Under the pieces are notes generated by a model, which was not told the DNA's origin, ran no database searches, and saw only the letters and a list, made by a program, of their open reading frames with translations. This document shows, piece after piece, positions 54,249 through 63,576 of a stretch of DNA of 64,000 bases. Source of the stretch: Myxococcus stipitatus (GTDB lineage: Bacteria > Myxococcota > Myxococcia > Myxococcales > Myxococcaceae); assembly GCF_021412625.1 (NCBI RefSeq), contig NZ_JAKCFI010000002.1, positions 310,001-374,000 of the forward strand, read 5' to 3'. The position numbers and the translations under genes were made by a program. Numbering within the stretch: position 1 is the first letter of the stretch; every line of letters starts with the position of its first letter.

Positions 54249-55214
54249 TCAGTCCTCGCTCTCGGCCGGCTTGGCCTTGGGCGGACGACCGCGCTTCTTG
54301 GGGGCGGCGGGCGCGGCGCCCTCCACCTCGGGTGGCTTCGGCTTGGGCGGACGGCCGCGCTTCTTGGGAGCGGCGGGCTCGGCGCCCTCCACCTCGGGCG
54401 GCTTCGGCTTGGGCGGACGGCCGCGCTTCTTGGGCGCGGCGGGCTCGCCACCCTCGGCGGGCGCGTCGGCCTTGGCCTTGGGCGGACGGCCGCGCTTCTT
54501 GGGCGCGGACTCCTCGGCGGACTCCTTCTCCTCGGCCTCCTCGCCCCCTTCCTCGGAGGAGGACTCCTCGTCCGACTCGGAGGCGGGCTCCTCGTCCGAG
54601 GGCAGGTCCAGGTCGCCATCCAGGCCGAGCAGGTCGCCCTCCAGGCCCAGGTCGTCCTCGTCGCCCCGCGCGAACTCGGCGGCGGTGCGCTTGGGGCGCT
54701 CGCGGCCGGGCGGGAACAGGACGATGTCGATGGCGTCCTCGGCGTTGACCTCGGCGGTGCCCAGCGCGGCGGCGACCTCCGACACCAGCAGGTGCCGGGC
54801 GTTGTCGTACAGCTCGCGCTCCTTGGTGGGCAGCGGCCGCAGCTCGCTGAGGACCTGCAGGTCCTTGACGACCTCCGCCAGCCCGAGGATGCCGCCCTGG
54901 GTCATCCGGTCCAGGTTGGTGCGCGCGCGCTGCTTCCAGTCGAGGTCGGCCTTGTCGCTGTCCGACCGCAGGAAGGAGAAGACGCTCTTCACGTCCTCGG
55001 GGCTGGCCACCTTGCGCACGCCGATGGTGACCACCTTGGCCTGGGGCACCATGACGACGGCGCCGTCTTCCTCGCGGCGCATCGTGACGAAGACGAGCTT
55101 CTGGCCCGCCACTTCCTTCGCGTCGATGGCGGTGACGCGGCAGACTCCCTGGTTCGGATACACGACCCGGTCGCCGACCGCGAGCTGCTGGAGTGACGCG
55201 GACCCTTCTGGCAT
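54249..55214 (-). CDS. carD: CarD, CdnL/RID-like and HMGA-like global regulator
   Basis: Global transcription regulator of 321 residues. Residues 1-180 are the CarD domain (LAVGDRVVYPNQGVCRVTAI), which binds RNA polymerase beta subunit and CarG. Residues about 195-235 are strongly acidic (SDEEPASESDEESSSEEGG). The C-terminal ~85 residues carry four AT-hooks (KKRGRPPK) in near-identical repeats, the eukaryote-like HMGA part found in the myxobacterial CarD. It controls carotenogenesis and fruiting-body development together with the downstream carG. Confidence 0.95.
   Translation of the reverse strand: MPEGSASLQQLAVGDRVVYPNQGVCRVTAIDAKEVAGQKLVFVTMRREEDGAVVMVPQAKVVTIGVRKVASPEDVKSVFSFLRSDSDKADLDWKQRARTNLDRMTQGGILGLAEVVKDLQVLSELRPLPTKERELYDNARHLLVSEVAAALGTAEVNAEDAIDIVLFPPGRERPKRTAAEFARGDEDDLGLEGDLLGLDGDLDLPSDEEPASESDEESSSEEGGEEAEEKESAEESAPKKRGRPPKAKADAPAEGGEPAAPKKRGRPPKPKPPEVEGAEPAAPKKRGRPPKPKPPEVEGAAPAAPKKRGRPPKAKPAESED
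54275..54495 (-). repeat. AT-hook coding repeats in carD
   Basis: Four copies of a segment encoding PKKRGRPPK with Pro/Lys/Glu spacers. The two central copies share an almost identical 66-base unit. Expansion by duplication is evident. Confidence 0.75.
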
Positions 55215-55292
55215 GTCCCCCTCACGGGCAGTTCTTGACGGACGTCAGAGGAGGCCCGGGCTTACCACCGAGTCGCTTCGGACGCCACGAGA

Positions 55293-55508
55293 TTACCGGT
55301 GGGCCGCCGCCGGGCGTTCGCCCGTCCGCTGAGCCTCCAAAAGAATGCCCAGCAGTTCCTTCTGCCGCGCGTCCAGCGCCGCCTCCACCTCGGCCTGCGT
55401 CGGCCCCTCGTCCGCGGTGGTGCCCGGCCGCGCGTCCACCCGCCCGGACAGGCCCATCGCCGACAGCACCATCAATCCGAACACGGTCACCGCCACCAGC
55501 TTCTTCAT
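55293..55508 (-). CDS. Small exported protein
   Basis: 71-residue protein with a clear signal peptide (MKKLVAVTVFGLMVLSAMGLSG, probable cleavage near VDA) and a short mature part containing a Glu/Ala-rich helix (EVEAALDARQKELLGILLEA). GGAGG stands seven bases before the ATG. No family recognised. It lies between carD and the kinase gene on the same strand. Confidence 0.72.
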   Translation of the reverse strand: MKKLVAVTVFGLMVLSAMGLSGRVDARPGTTADEGPTQAEVEAALDARQKELLGILLEAQRTGERPAAAHR

Positions 55509-55595
55509 GGTGAGTCCTCCCTGGCGCCCAGGGTAGGGGGCATGCCCGGAGGATCAACTTTTCGGCAACAGGGCGCTGCACGGCTGTAGCGCCCG

Positions 55596-58064
55596 CTAGC
55601 GCGCCGGAGGTGACGGCGCCTCCCTGCCAGGGGCCTGGCTGCCCGGCGGCTGGGCGGCGGGGAAGACCTCGACCAGCAGGGTGCCGGTGTTGTCGGTGAG
55701 GTGGTCGTCCGGGAAGGTGAGCGCGAGCCAGTTGATGCCCCGCAGGCGCAGGGGGCGGCCCACCTCCAGCACCGCGAGCCCGGTGGGCACGGCGTCCTCG
55801 GGCCCCCGTCCCAGGCCCATGAGCCCGAGCACCCGTCCCACGGGGCCACCCTCCGGGCCCCGGGTCCGCGCGGGCTCGGCGGTGTAGCGCAGCACGACGT
55901 CGTAGGGCGTGTCCGGGTCGAGCGCGTGGAGGGCGAAGCGGTCCGCGCGCGACAGCCTCACCGCGTGGTGGCGCGCGTCCAGGCGCACCGGCGGGAGCGC
56001 CGCGCCGCCCTGTTCGCGGATGCGCACCAGGAGCGCGCCACGGACGTCCTCCCCGCGCCCTCCCGGCACGAAGACGTGGAGGACGCGGGTGTGGCGGACC
56101 AGCTGCTCCTCCGCGGCCAGGATGCCGAACGAGTCGTGCGCGGCCAGGCGCGCATCCCCCTCCAGGAAGTACGCGGCCTCCTCCACGGGGGAGGGGCCGC
56201 CGAGCGACATCCTCCCCTCGACGCGCACCAGGTACGCGCGCGTCGGGTCGAGCAGCACGTGCACCGCCTGGGAGGTGGGTACCCGGAAGGCGTGGCTCAC
56301 CGCGGACAGGCGGATGGCGCCCACCGGCATGTCGGCGTCCTGGAGGGGCGGTTTCCCGCGCGCCTTCTCCGCGGACCCGCCGGTGGACGAAGTGTTCAGT
56401 CGGGGATGGAGGCGGGCGTGGACGGCGAGCGTGGTGCCGTGCTCGGCGCGCACCACCTGGCTCCAGGGCACCATGCCGGGGACGACGACCTCCAGCAGGT
56501 GTTCGCCATCCGCGGCCAGGTGGGTGATGAGCGCGGGGGTGGGGGATTCCAAGGGCCGGCCGTCCACGCGGATGGCGGCCCCGGGCGGCGAGGAGCTCAA
56601 CTCCACGGAGAAGGTGCCCTCCCGGCCCAGCAGCGTCACGGCCAGGGAGGCCATCACCGCCGCGAGGACGGGCGCGCCCAGCATCACCGCGCGGGGCAGG
56701 CGGGAGCTGGTCGGCGCCGTCGGCCCCGGCGCCAGGGGCACGGGCACGACGGGCGCGGGCCGTGGCGCGGCGGTGGTCGCGGGCGGAGGCTCGGCGGGGG
56801 CCGGCGCCGGCGCCGCGCCGTCGGGGACCGCGGGGATGGGCTGGGTGGTCCGCTCGCGGCGTCCCTCTCCCGGGGCCGCGGCCCGTTGCGGCGCGGACGC
56901 GGGAGGCGGAGCGGGGGGCGTCTCCTCGAGGGCGAGCGGCGTGAGCGTGCGCGTGGGGCGGCGCTCGGCGGCGCCCCGGGACCAGCGCGACATCTGGGCG
57001 AGGAACTCGCGCGGCAGCAGCACGGGGCGCCCGTCCGCGACGAGCTCCGTCTCGAACAGGTAGCCCATGAAGTGCCCGAGCGCGCTGGTGGACACGTCCG
57101 GCGAGGCGGTGTGGAGATAGCGGGTGAGGGCCTCGGCGAACGCCTCGGCGGTGGGGTAGCGCTGGTCCCGCTCCACGGCCAGCGCCGTCAGCAGGATGCG
57201 CTCCAGGGCCGGGGGGATGTCCGGCTGGAGCTCGCGCGGACGTGGGAAGTCGCCCAGGGCGATCTTCCTCATCACGTCGGAGACGCTGCCCTCGAAGGGG
57301 AGGCGCCCGCACAGCGCCTCGTAGAGGACGGTGCCCGCCGCGAAGATGTCCGTGCGCGCGTCCAGCTCCCGGCCCCGGGCCTGCTCGGGCGCGAAGTACG
57401 CGTACTTGCCCTTGGCGTCCGTCTCGTCGGGCTCGGCGCCGCTGGCCAGCCGGGCCCGCGCGATGCCGAAGTCCACCAGCTTCACCTGGCCCTCGTAGCT
57501 GAGCAGCACGTTCTGCGGGCTGACGTCGCGGTGGATGATGCGCAGCGGGCGCCCCCGGTCATCCAGCCGCGTGTGGGCGTAGGCCAGCCCCTTGAGGACC
57601 TCCACCATCACCAGCAACGCCAGCGGCTGGGGAAGCGTGTACAACCCCTTCTCCCGGGCCCGCCGCAGCACCCGGGACAGCGGATGCCCGTCCACCCACT
57701 CCATGGCGATGAAGTACTGCCCGTCGACCTCTCCGAAGTCGAAGACCTGGGCGATGTTGCCGTGGCTCAGCTCCACGGCGATGCGCGCCTCGTTCACGAA
57801 CATGGAGACGAAGGCGCTCTGGTCCTCGTAGCCGGGGAGGATCTTCTTGATGACGACCGGCTTGGTCACCCCCGCGGCGGCCGTCATGCGGGCGCGGTAG
57901 ATCTCCGCCATTCCGCCCGTCGCGATGCGCTCGAGCAACTTGTACTTGCCGAAATAGAGCCCTTCGGGCGGGTGCTCCACGGGTTGTCCGGCTCCTCTGG
58001 GCGCACCGGGCCGCTGTGCATGCCCCTCCACGCGGCCTCCGCGAGGCCCGCGAGAAGCTATCAT
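55596..58064 (-). CDS. Serine/threonine protein kinase with PEGA domain
   Basis: Membrane-bound eukaryotic-type kinase. The kinase domain is at about 36-320: glycine-loop ERIATGGMAEIYRAR, Lys in VVIKKI, catalytic loop HRDVSPQNVLL (Ser where most kinases have Lys, as usual in myxobacterial family members), and DFG in LVDFGIAR. A Pro/Ala-rich linker and one membrane helix (about 458-478) follow. A PEGA domain (SSPPGAAIRVDGRPL) lies outside, then ~270 residues of beta-rich sequence. The ATG lacks a good ribosome-binding site; a GTG at 57980 (VEHPPEGL) is an alternative start. Confidence 0.9.
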   Translation of the reverse strand: MIASRGPRGGRVEGHAQRPGAPRGAGQPVEHPPEGLYFGKYKLLERIATGGMAEIYRARMTAAAGVTKPVVIKKILPGYEDQSAFVSMFVNEARIAVELSHGNIAQVFDFGEVDGQYFIAMEWVDGHPLSRVLRRAREKGLYTLPQPLALLVMVEVLKGLAYAHTRLDDRGRPLRIIHRDVSPQNVLLSYEGQVKLVDFGIARARLASGAEPDETDAKGKYAYFAPEQARGRELDARTDIFAAGTVLYEALCGRLPFEGSVSDVMRKIALGDFPRPRELQPDIPPALERILLTALAVERDQRYPTAEAFAEALTRYLHTASPDVSTSALGHFMGYLFETELVADGRPVLLPREFLAQMSRWSRGAAERRPTRTLTPLALEETPPAPPPASAPQRAAAPGEGRRERTTQPIPAVPDGAAPAPAPAEPPPATTAAPRPAPVVPVPLAPGPTAPTSSRLPRAVMLGAPVLAAVMASLAVTLLGREGTFSVELSSSPPGAAIRVDGRPLESPTPALITHLAADGEHLLEVVVPGMVPWSQVVRAEHGTTLAVHARLHPRLNTSSTGGSAEKARGKPPLQDADMPVGAIRLSAVSHAFRVPTSQAVHVLLDPTRAYLVRVEGRMSLGGPSPVEEAAYFLEGDARLAAHDSFGILAAEEQLVRHTRVLHVFVPGGRGEDVRGALLVRIREQGGAALPPVRLDARHHAVRLSRADRFALHALDPDTPYDVVLRYTAEPARTRGPEGGPVGRVLGLMGLGRGPEDAVPTGLAVLEVGRPLRLRGINWLALTFPDDHLTDNTGTLLVEVFPAAQPPGSQAPGREAPSPPAR

Positions 58065-58105
58065 CAGGGTTGCTGAAACGTTAACACGGGAAAATTCCGT
58101 TGAAA

Positions 58106-59095
58106 ATGCTCGCCTACCTCTTTCTCCTTGTCGGGATTTTCTTCACGGACATGGCATTCGCGGCTCCCGGGGTGCTGCTGGCGCCCGTGTTGGGGCGGCC
58201 GGACGGAGTCTCGCTCCATGGGCGCGTCCTGAAAGAGGCACCGGGCGAGGGAAGCTCCGCGCTGTCGAGAAACGTACGGCGGCTGGCGGCGCGCAACTGG
58301 GAGGGGGCGAAGGTGGAGGTGGACTTCCAGGGCGTGGTGGCGACGGTGACGAGCGGGCATGACGGGTACTTCGAGGTGAACCTCCGGCCGCCGGAGGGAG
58401 GCCGCTTCGCGGTGGGCGCGTCGCGGGCGCAGGCGCGGGTGGGCGAGGTGTCGACGAGCGCGAGGGTGGAGGTGGTGGAGGACGCGCGCGCGCTGCTGGT
58501 GGTGTCCGACTTCGACGACACGCTGGCGGTGACGGAGGTGACGAAGCCGACGAAGCTGGTTTCGTCCGCGCTGTTGAAGGACGCGGGCACGCAGCCGGTG
58601 GTGCCGGGCATGGCGGCGTTCTATGGCTGCCTGCGGGGAGGGCAGGGCGCGCCGGCGTTCGCGCTGGTGAGTGGCTCGCCCATCCAGTACCTGTCGCGCG
58701 TGGAGGGCTTCCTGTCGCGCCACGGCTTCCCGGAGGGCTTCGGCGTGTACCTGCGGGACATCGGGCCGGGGACGCTGTCCGGCTACAAGCAGCCGCTCAT
58801 CCGCCGGCTCCTCCAGCAGTTCGACGCGCCGGTGGTGCTGGTGGGGGACTCCGGGGAGAAGGACCCGGAGGTGTACGCGCAGATTCGCGAGGAGTTCCCC
58901 GGCCGGGTGAGGGCCGTCTACATCCGCGACGCCGGGCGGACGAAGGACGCGAGCCGCTTCCGGGACATGGTCCTGTTCAAGGCACCGCGCGAGGCGGCCG
59001 AGCATGCCGTGGGCGCGGGGCTCGCCGACGCGGCCTGCGTCTCCGCCGCGTTCGTGAAGGCCGCTCCGGCGACGGCGGCGCCGACGCCTCCGTGA
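58106..59095 (+). CDS. App1-type phosphatase (DUF2183), exported
   Basis: Protein of 329 residues with signal peptide (cleavage near AFA-AP), a short beta-sandwich, and an App1/DUF2183 phosphatase domain. The HAD-type motif DFDDTL gives the nucleophile Asp, followed by VSGSPIQYLSR and VLVGDSGEKDPEVYAQI, the metal-binding motif. The yeast App1 enzyme dephosphorylates phosphatidate; an envelope lipid-phosphate substrate here is inferred. Starts with ATG; a TTG six bases upstream is possible. It diverges from the kinase gene with 41 bp between. Confidence 0.87.
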   Translation: MLAYLFLLVGIFFTDMAFAAPGVLLAPVLGRPDGVSLHGRVLKEAPGEGSSALSRNVRRLAARNWEGAKVEVDFQGVVATVTSGHDGYFEVNLRPPEGGRFAVGASRAQARVGEVSTSARVEVVEDARALLVVSDFDDTLAVTEVTKPTKLVSSALLKDAGTQPVVPGMAAFYGCLRGGQGAPAFALVSGSPIQYLSRVEGFLSRHGFPEGFGVYLRDIGPGTLSGYKQPLIRRLLQQFDAPVVLVGDSGEKDPEVYAQIREEFPGRVRAVYIRDAGRTKDASRFRDMVLFKAPREAAEHAVGAGLADAACVSAAFVKAAPATAAPTPP

Positions 59096-59103
59096 GGTCG
59101 CGC

Positions 59104-60030
59104 ATGGCGGGACGCGTGTTCACGGCCCTGGCGCCCTCGGAGGCCCGCGTGGGCGCCTCGCGCGGGGCCCGCTCGCGCGCGGGCGGGGTGTTCGCGCTGC
59201 TGGCGATGTTGTGGGTGGCGGGGTGTCGCGAGGAGAAGGCCGCCGAGCCGCTCCAGTCGCTGCGGCCCGAGCCGCTCCCCTCGTTGGCCGCGCCCGCCGC
59301 GGGGCGCGCCGGGGGCGGCGCGGAGGACTCGGGTGTCGGGGGGACGACGGCGCCGGTGTACGGCGAGCCGCTCCCCGAGGAGGCGACGCGCATCCGGTTG
59401 GACGGCGAGCGCGTGCGCGTGGGCGACGAGGTGTTCGAGCCCGCGCGTCCCCGGGATGCCCGGCGGCTGGCGGAGGTGGTGAAGGGGCGCGAGGTGCTGG
59501 TGGTGCCGGACGCGGACACCTTCCTGGCGCAGACGTCGGAGCTGCTGACGGTGCTGCGGGACTTCGCGAGGGAGACGTGGCTCGAGCATCCGGACGCGCC
59601 GGTGGCCTACCCGGTGGTGCTGCGTGACGAGGAGGGGTTTCGCGCGTGGCTCGCGGAGGTGGCCCCGGGGAAGCTGCGCATCATCCAGCGCGCGGACGGC
59701 TTCGAGCTGAGCACCAGCGTGGGCAAGCTGCCCGGGCCGGACGCGAACGGACCCTCGGTGCCGGTGCGCGAGGGACGGCAGGACCTGGCGATGCTCCGCC
59801 ATGGCCTGGAGCTGCTCCGGGGGCGCTTCAAGACGTCAGAGGACCTCTGCCTCGTCCCCTCGTTCGGCACGGAGGTGGCCCAGGCCGCGCGGGCGCTGGG
59901 GGCCGTGTACACGGCCCCGGGAGAGCCCCTCTTCGAGACCTCGTGCCTCGTCTTCCCCATGCCGCCTCGAGGGGCGGACGCGGGGCCCGCGCCGGACGCG
60001 AGGCCCGGCCCTTCGTCTCCGGAGAAGTAG
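59104..60030 (+). CDS. Predicted lipoprotein
   Basis: 308-residue lipoprotein with a long basic N-terminus, hydrophobic core and lipobox VAGC (FALLAMLWVAGC). The mature protein has a Pro/Gly/Ala linker then a mixed domain including VGDEVFEPARPRDARRLAEV, VLVVPDADTFLAQ and TSEDLCLVPSFGTEVAQAAR. The late part vaguely recalls periplasmic ExbD-like domains, but I would not assign it. The ATG has GAGG upstream; a GTG overlapping the previous stop (59092) is an alternative, implying coupling to the phosphatase gene. Confidence 0.72.
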   Translation: MAGRVFTALAPSEARVGASRGARSRAGGVFALLAMLWVAGCREEKAAEPLQSLRPEPLPSLAAPAAGRAGGGAEDSGVGGTTAPVYGEPLPEEATRIRLDGERVRVGDEVFEPARPRDARRLAEVVKGREVLVVPDADTFLAQTSELLTVLRDFARETWLEHPDAPVAYPVVLRDEEGFRAWLAEVAPGKLRIIQRADGFELSTSVGKLPGPDANGPSVPVREGRQDLAMLRHGLELLRGRFKTSEDLCLVPSFGTEVAQAARALGAVYTAPGEPLFETSCLVFPMPPRGADAGPAPDARPGPSSPEK

Positions 60031-60046
60031 CGCTCCTGGCCCCGGC

Positions 60047-61399
60047 TCAGGGGTCGAAGCCGAAGAGGAACAGGTCCGAGCGTCCGCTCGTGGTCCACTT
60101 CGTCGGGCCCACCTGGAGCGTGTCGTGGAACATGCCCACCACGCAGGCGCGTCCCTCCGGCGTGACGGCCACGCTGCCCTCGTCGACGCCGGGGATGCCC
60201 AGGTCCAGTCCGCTCACGAAGCCGCGCGCCCAGCGCAGCCGCCCCTCGACGCGGTCGAACTTCGCGACGTACACGTTGGCGGCGCCGGTGGGGTTGCCCG
60301 CCAGCGCGCCCAGCACGCCGACGTCCGCGCTGCCCCCCTGGTAGCCACCGGCGATGACGACGCTGTCGTCCACCTCGCTCATGGCGACCCCGCCCACGTC
60401 GAAGCCGAGGTTCCACGCCCAGCGCTCCGCGCCCTCGCGCGTCCAGGCCGCCACGAAGGCGTCCTGGTTGGTGCCCAGGTTGTCGGTGGCGACGTGGTCC
60501 CCACCCGCGAAGTGGAAGCCGCCCCCATAGGTGCCGACGAGCACCACCCGGTTGCCATGGGTGGCCACGTCATGGCCGAAGCCCACGGCGCCCGCCAGTC
60601 GCCGGTGCCACACGGCGTGTCCCCCTGGTGACAGCTTGACGAGGTAGGGCTCGACGACGCCCCCATCGCCCTGGGCGTTCCCGCCGACATAGAAGGCGCC
60701 CTCGCTGTCGACGGTGACGGCGCGGCCCTCGCTTTGCGGCGTCTCGCCATCGACGTACGTCCACTGACGGACGCCCTCCGCGTCGTACTTGACGAAGGCG
60801 AGCTGGCCGTTGCCGGTGCCCACGGTGTAGCCGCCGACGCCGATGTTGCCGGCCCGGTCGGTCGTCAGGGCCTGCGGCCAGAGCTCCCCGTCGGGCAGGG
60901 GGCGCAGCCAGAGCAGCTTCCCGCTCGCGTCGAGCTTCGCCAGGTGCACGCCGGTGTCGAGCACGCCGCCGCCCGCGGAGACGAGCAGCAGGATGTTGCG
61001 CTGGACATCCACGGCGTGCCGCAGCCCGAACGCGCTGTGGAAGACCTTGAGGACCTGGGCCTGCCCCTGGGTGTCGTAGCGGACGAGCGCGGTGTGCCAT
61101 TCGGTCGGGTCGTCCGAGCCCTCGAGGGGGCCGGTCCCCACGTCGACGCCGCGGACGTAGTTCACCATGGCGAGGAAGCCTCCCGCCCGATCGCTGACGA
61201 GTCGCGCGGACTCGTCCCCGCTGGGGCCCGTCAGCGCGCGAGCCCAGCGCGGTGGCGGCGTCGCGGCCGGGGCGGCGAGCCTCCGGACCTCGCCGGGAGT
61301 CCCGGCCGTGGCCTGCATCTTCTGCTTCTGCGCCGCCATCGCCACGCCGCCCATCAGGACGCATGCCCCACACAGCAGCGCCAGCACCTGTCTCCCCAT
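60047..61399 (-). CDS. Exported beta-propeller-like repeat protein
   Basis: 450-residue protein with signal peptide (GVAMA-AQ). After a Pro/Ala linker there are seven or so repeats of about 50 residues in which a strand such as LAFVKYDAEGVRQWTYVDG or NVYVAKFDRVEGRLRWARGF is followed by VAVTPEGRACVVGMF-type sequence. The pattern (KxDxxGxxxW, then GGYxxG) is that of SBBP/Delta-60 or PQQ-like propellers found on myxobacterial surfaces. No catalytic residues recognised. GGGGAGG lies seven bases upstream of the ATG. Confidence 0.82.
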   Translation of the reverse strand: MGRQVLALLCGACVLMGGVAMAAQKQKMQATAGTPGEVRRLAAPAATPPPRWARALTGPSGDESARLVSDRAGGFLAMVNYVRGVDVGTGPLEGSDDPTEWHTALVRYDTQGQAQVLKVFHSAFGLRHAVDVQRNILLLVSAGGGVLDTGVHLAKLDASGKLLWLRPLPDGELWPQALTTDRAGNIGVGGYTVGTGNGQLAFVKYDAEGVRQWTYVDGETPQSEGRAVTVDSEGAFYVGGNAQGDGGVVEPYLVKLSPGGHAVWHRRLAGAVGFGHDVATHGNRVVLVGTYGGGFHFAGGDHVATDNLGTNQDAFVAAWTREGAERWAWNLGFDVGGVAMSEVDDSVVIAGGYQGGSADVGVLGALAGNPTGAANVYVAKFDRVEGRLRWARGFVSGLDLGIPGVDEGSVAVTPEGRACVVGMFHDTLQVGPTKWTTSGRSDLFLFGFDP

Positions 61400-61760
61400 C
61401 CCCTGACCTCCCCATCCAGCGGGCCTCCGGGCCCGTCGGTGTGAGGCCGGATGCGTGCGCACGGCGCGCGAGGTGGGCTGGCGCGAGGACAGCGGAAGTG
61501 TCGCGCCCGCCACACTCGAGTCCCTCATGCGTCGTCTGTCCCGACGCCACTGGCCCGTGGGTGCGAGGCCCGGGCCCCTTGCGCGCTTGGTCCGCCTGGC
61601 GGAACGGTCCGCCTGGCGAAATGGACCGCGCGCGCTCCACGCGAAAAGGGCTGGCCTGCCTGGCGCTCCCCCTATGATGCCGCGCTCCCTAGCTTGCCAG
61701 GAGCAGGCCGCGTGTCTGCTCGGCGGAAGGCTGCTCCTTCCGCGCACCCGGAGGTCGTAG
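61400..61760. other. Divergent regulatory region, no gene seen
   Basis: About 360 bases between the propeller gene and the acyl-CoA dehydrogenase. It contains the 17-bp-spaced repeat described separately. No coding frame here has credible features. Confidence 0.5.
61589..61627. repeat. Direct repeat with 17-bp period (possible operator)
   Basis: GGTCCGCCTGGCG occurs at 61589-61601 and 61606-61618, followed by GGACC at 61623-61627, which is inverted relative to the GGTCC ends. Position upstream of the acyl-CoA dehydrogenase suggests a regulator site. Confidence 0.4.
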
Positions 61761-63566
61761 ATGGTCGCCCAGAACGCGTCTTCGTCGTCGCGGGACATTC
61801 CCACCGGTGGTGCCTTCCTCTTCGAGGAGGTCGGCGCCTCGCCCTTCCTCACGCCCGAGGCCTTCACGGAGGAGCAGCGGCTCTTCTTCAAGACGGCGCT
61901 CCAGTTCAGCCGGGAGCAGGTGCTCTCCCAGGCACAGAAGCTCGAGCACAAGGACAACGCCTTGCTGCGTGGACTCCTGCGGAAGGCGGGGGAGCTGGGC
62001 CTGCTCAGCGTCGACATCCCGGAGGCCTATGGCGGCGTGGGCCTGGACAAGACGACGTCGCTGCTGCTCGCGGAGGCGATGAGCCTCAACGGCTCCTGGT
62101 CCGTCACCTTCGGCGCGCACACGGGCATCGGCACGCTGCCCATCGTCTGGTTCGGCAACGCGGCCCAGAAGGCGAAGTACCTGCCGAAGCTGGCCACCGG
62201 CGAGTGGGTGGCGGCGTACGCGCTCACGGAGCAGGGCAGCGGCAGCGACGCGCTGGGCGCGAAGACGCGCGCGGTGCGCTCGCCGGACGGCAAGCACTGG
62301 CTCCTCAACGGCTCCAAGCTCTACATCACCAACGCGGCCTTCGCGGACGTGTTCATCGTCTTCGCCAAGGTGGACGGAGACCGCTTCACCGGCTTCATCG
62401 TGGAGAAGGACACCCCGGGGCTCACCGTGGGGCCGGAGGAGCACAAGATGGGCATCCGTGGCTCGTCCACGTGCCCGCTGTACTTCGAGGACGCGCGCGT
62501 GCCCGTGGAGAACCTGCTGGGCGAGGTGGGCAAGGGGCACAAGATCGCCTTCAACATCCTCAATTACGGCCGGCTCAAGCTGGGCGCGGGCGTCATCGGC
62601 GGCATGAAGCTGCAGCTGCACAACGCGCTGAAGTTCACGCAGGAGCGCAAGCAGTTCGGCACGCCCATCGTCCGCTTCCCGCTGTCGCGCGAGAAGCTGG
62701 CGCGCATGGCGTCGCTCGTCTACGCGCTGGAGAGCATGACGTACCGCACGGCGGGGCTCGTCGACGCGCGGCTGGCCGGCCGGGACAAGGCCGCGCCGGA
62801 CCACGAGGGCCACCTGCTGGCCGCCGTCGAGGAGTACGCCATCGAGTCGTCCATCATGAAGGTGTACGGGTCGGAGGCGCTCGGGCAGGTCGTCGACGAC
62901 GCGGTGCAGCTGCACGGCGGCGCGGGCTACATCGAGGAGTACCCCGTCGAGCGCGCCTACCGCGACGCGCGCATCAACCGCATCTTCGAGGGCACCAACG
63001 AAATCAACCGCATGCTCATCACCGGCATGCTCCTCAAGCGCGCGGTGAAGGGCGACCTGCCGCTGTTCGCCGTGGCGGGCAACATCGCGGAGGAGCTGGA
63101 CCGGGGCGAGCTGCCCCGCGCCCGGACCGGGGACGCGCTCGCGCCCCAGGAGGTGGCCGCGGAGGTGGCCAAGCGCCTGGCGCTGCATGGCCTGCGCGTG
63201 GCGGCGGAGACCTTCGGCGCGGAGCTGGAGAACCACCAGGAGGTGCTCGCCGCGCTCTCCGACGTGGTGATGGACGCCTTCGCGCTGGACTCGCTGGTGA
63301 CGCGCACCCGCCTGACGGCGAGGGACGGCGCGCTCGACCCGCTGCGGCTCGCGCTGGTGCGCCTGTACGCGTTCGACAGCATCCCGCGCGCCTACGACAG
63401 GACGCGCCGCGCGCTGTGCGCCACGCTCGGGGGCGCCGCGCTGGAGAAGGAGCTCAAGCGGCTCGGCGCGCTCGACGTCTTCACGCCGTACAACCCCGCC
63501 GAACTGCGCGAGACGGTGATGACGGCCCTGGAGGCCCGGGACGGCTACCCGGTGACGTGGGACTGA
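61761..63566 (+). CDS. Acyl-CoA dehydrogenase (long, VLCAD/ACAD9-like)
   Basis: FAD-dependent acyl-CoA dehydrogenase of 601 residues, longer than the usual 380-390 because of a C-terminal helical extension as in very-long-chain enzymes. Signatures: YALTEQGSGSDALGAKTRAV (FAD/substrate domain), MGIRGSSTCPLYFEDARVP, and LHGGAGYIEEYPVERAYRDA with FEGTNEINR at the FAD end. The catalytic base is expected as the Glu in that FEGTNE region. It acts in fatty-acid beta-oxidation. GGAGG lies shortly before the ATG. Confidence 0.95.
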   Translation: MVAQNASSSSRDIPTGGAFLFEEVGASPFLTPEAFTEEQRLFFKTALQFSREQVLSQAQKLEHKDNALLRGLLRKAGELGLLSVDIPEAYGGVGLDKTTSLLLAEAMSLNGSWSVTFGAHTGIGTLPIVWFGNAAQKAKYLPKLATGEWVAAYALTEQGSGSDALGAKTRAVRSPDGKHWLLNGSKLYITNAAFADVFIVFAKVDGDRFTGFIVEKDTPGLTVGPEEHKMGIRGSSTCPLYFEDARVPVENLLGEVGKGHKIAFNILNYGRLKLGAGVIGGMKLQLHNALKFTQERKQFGTPIVRFPLSREKLARMASLVYALESMTYRTAGLVDARLAGRDKAAPDHEGHLLAAVEEYAIESSIMKVYGSEALGQVVDDAVQLHGGAGYIEEYPVERAYRDARINRIFEGTNEINRMLITGMLLKRAVKGDLPLFAVAGNIAEELDRGELPRARTGDALAPQEVAAEVAKRLALHGLRVAAETFGAELENHQEVLAALSDVVMDAFALDSLVTRTRLTARDGALDPLRLALVRLYAFDSIPRAYDRTRRALCATLGGAALEKELKRLGALDVFTPYNPAELRETVMTALEARDGYPVTWD

Positions 63567-63576
63567 GGGCGCACCG

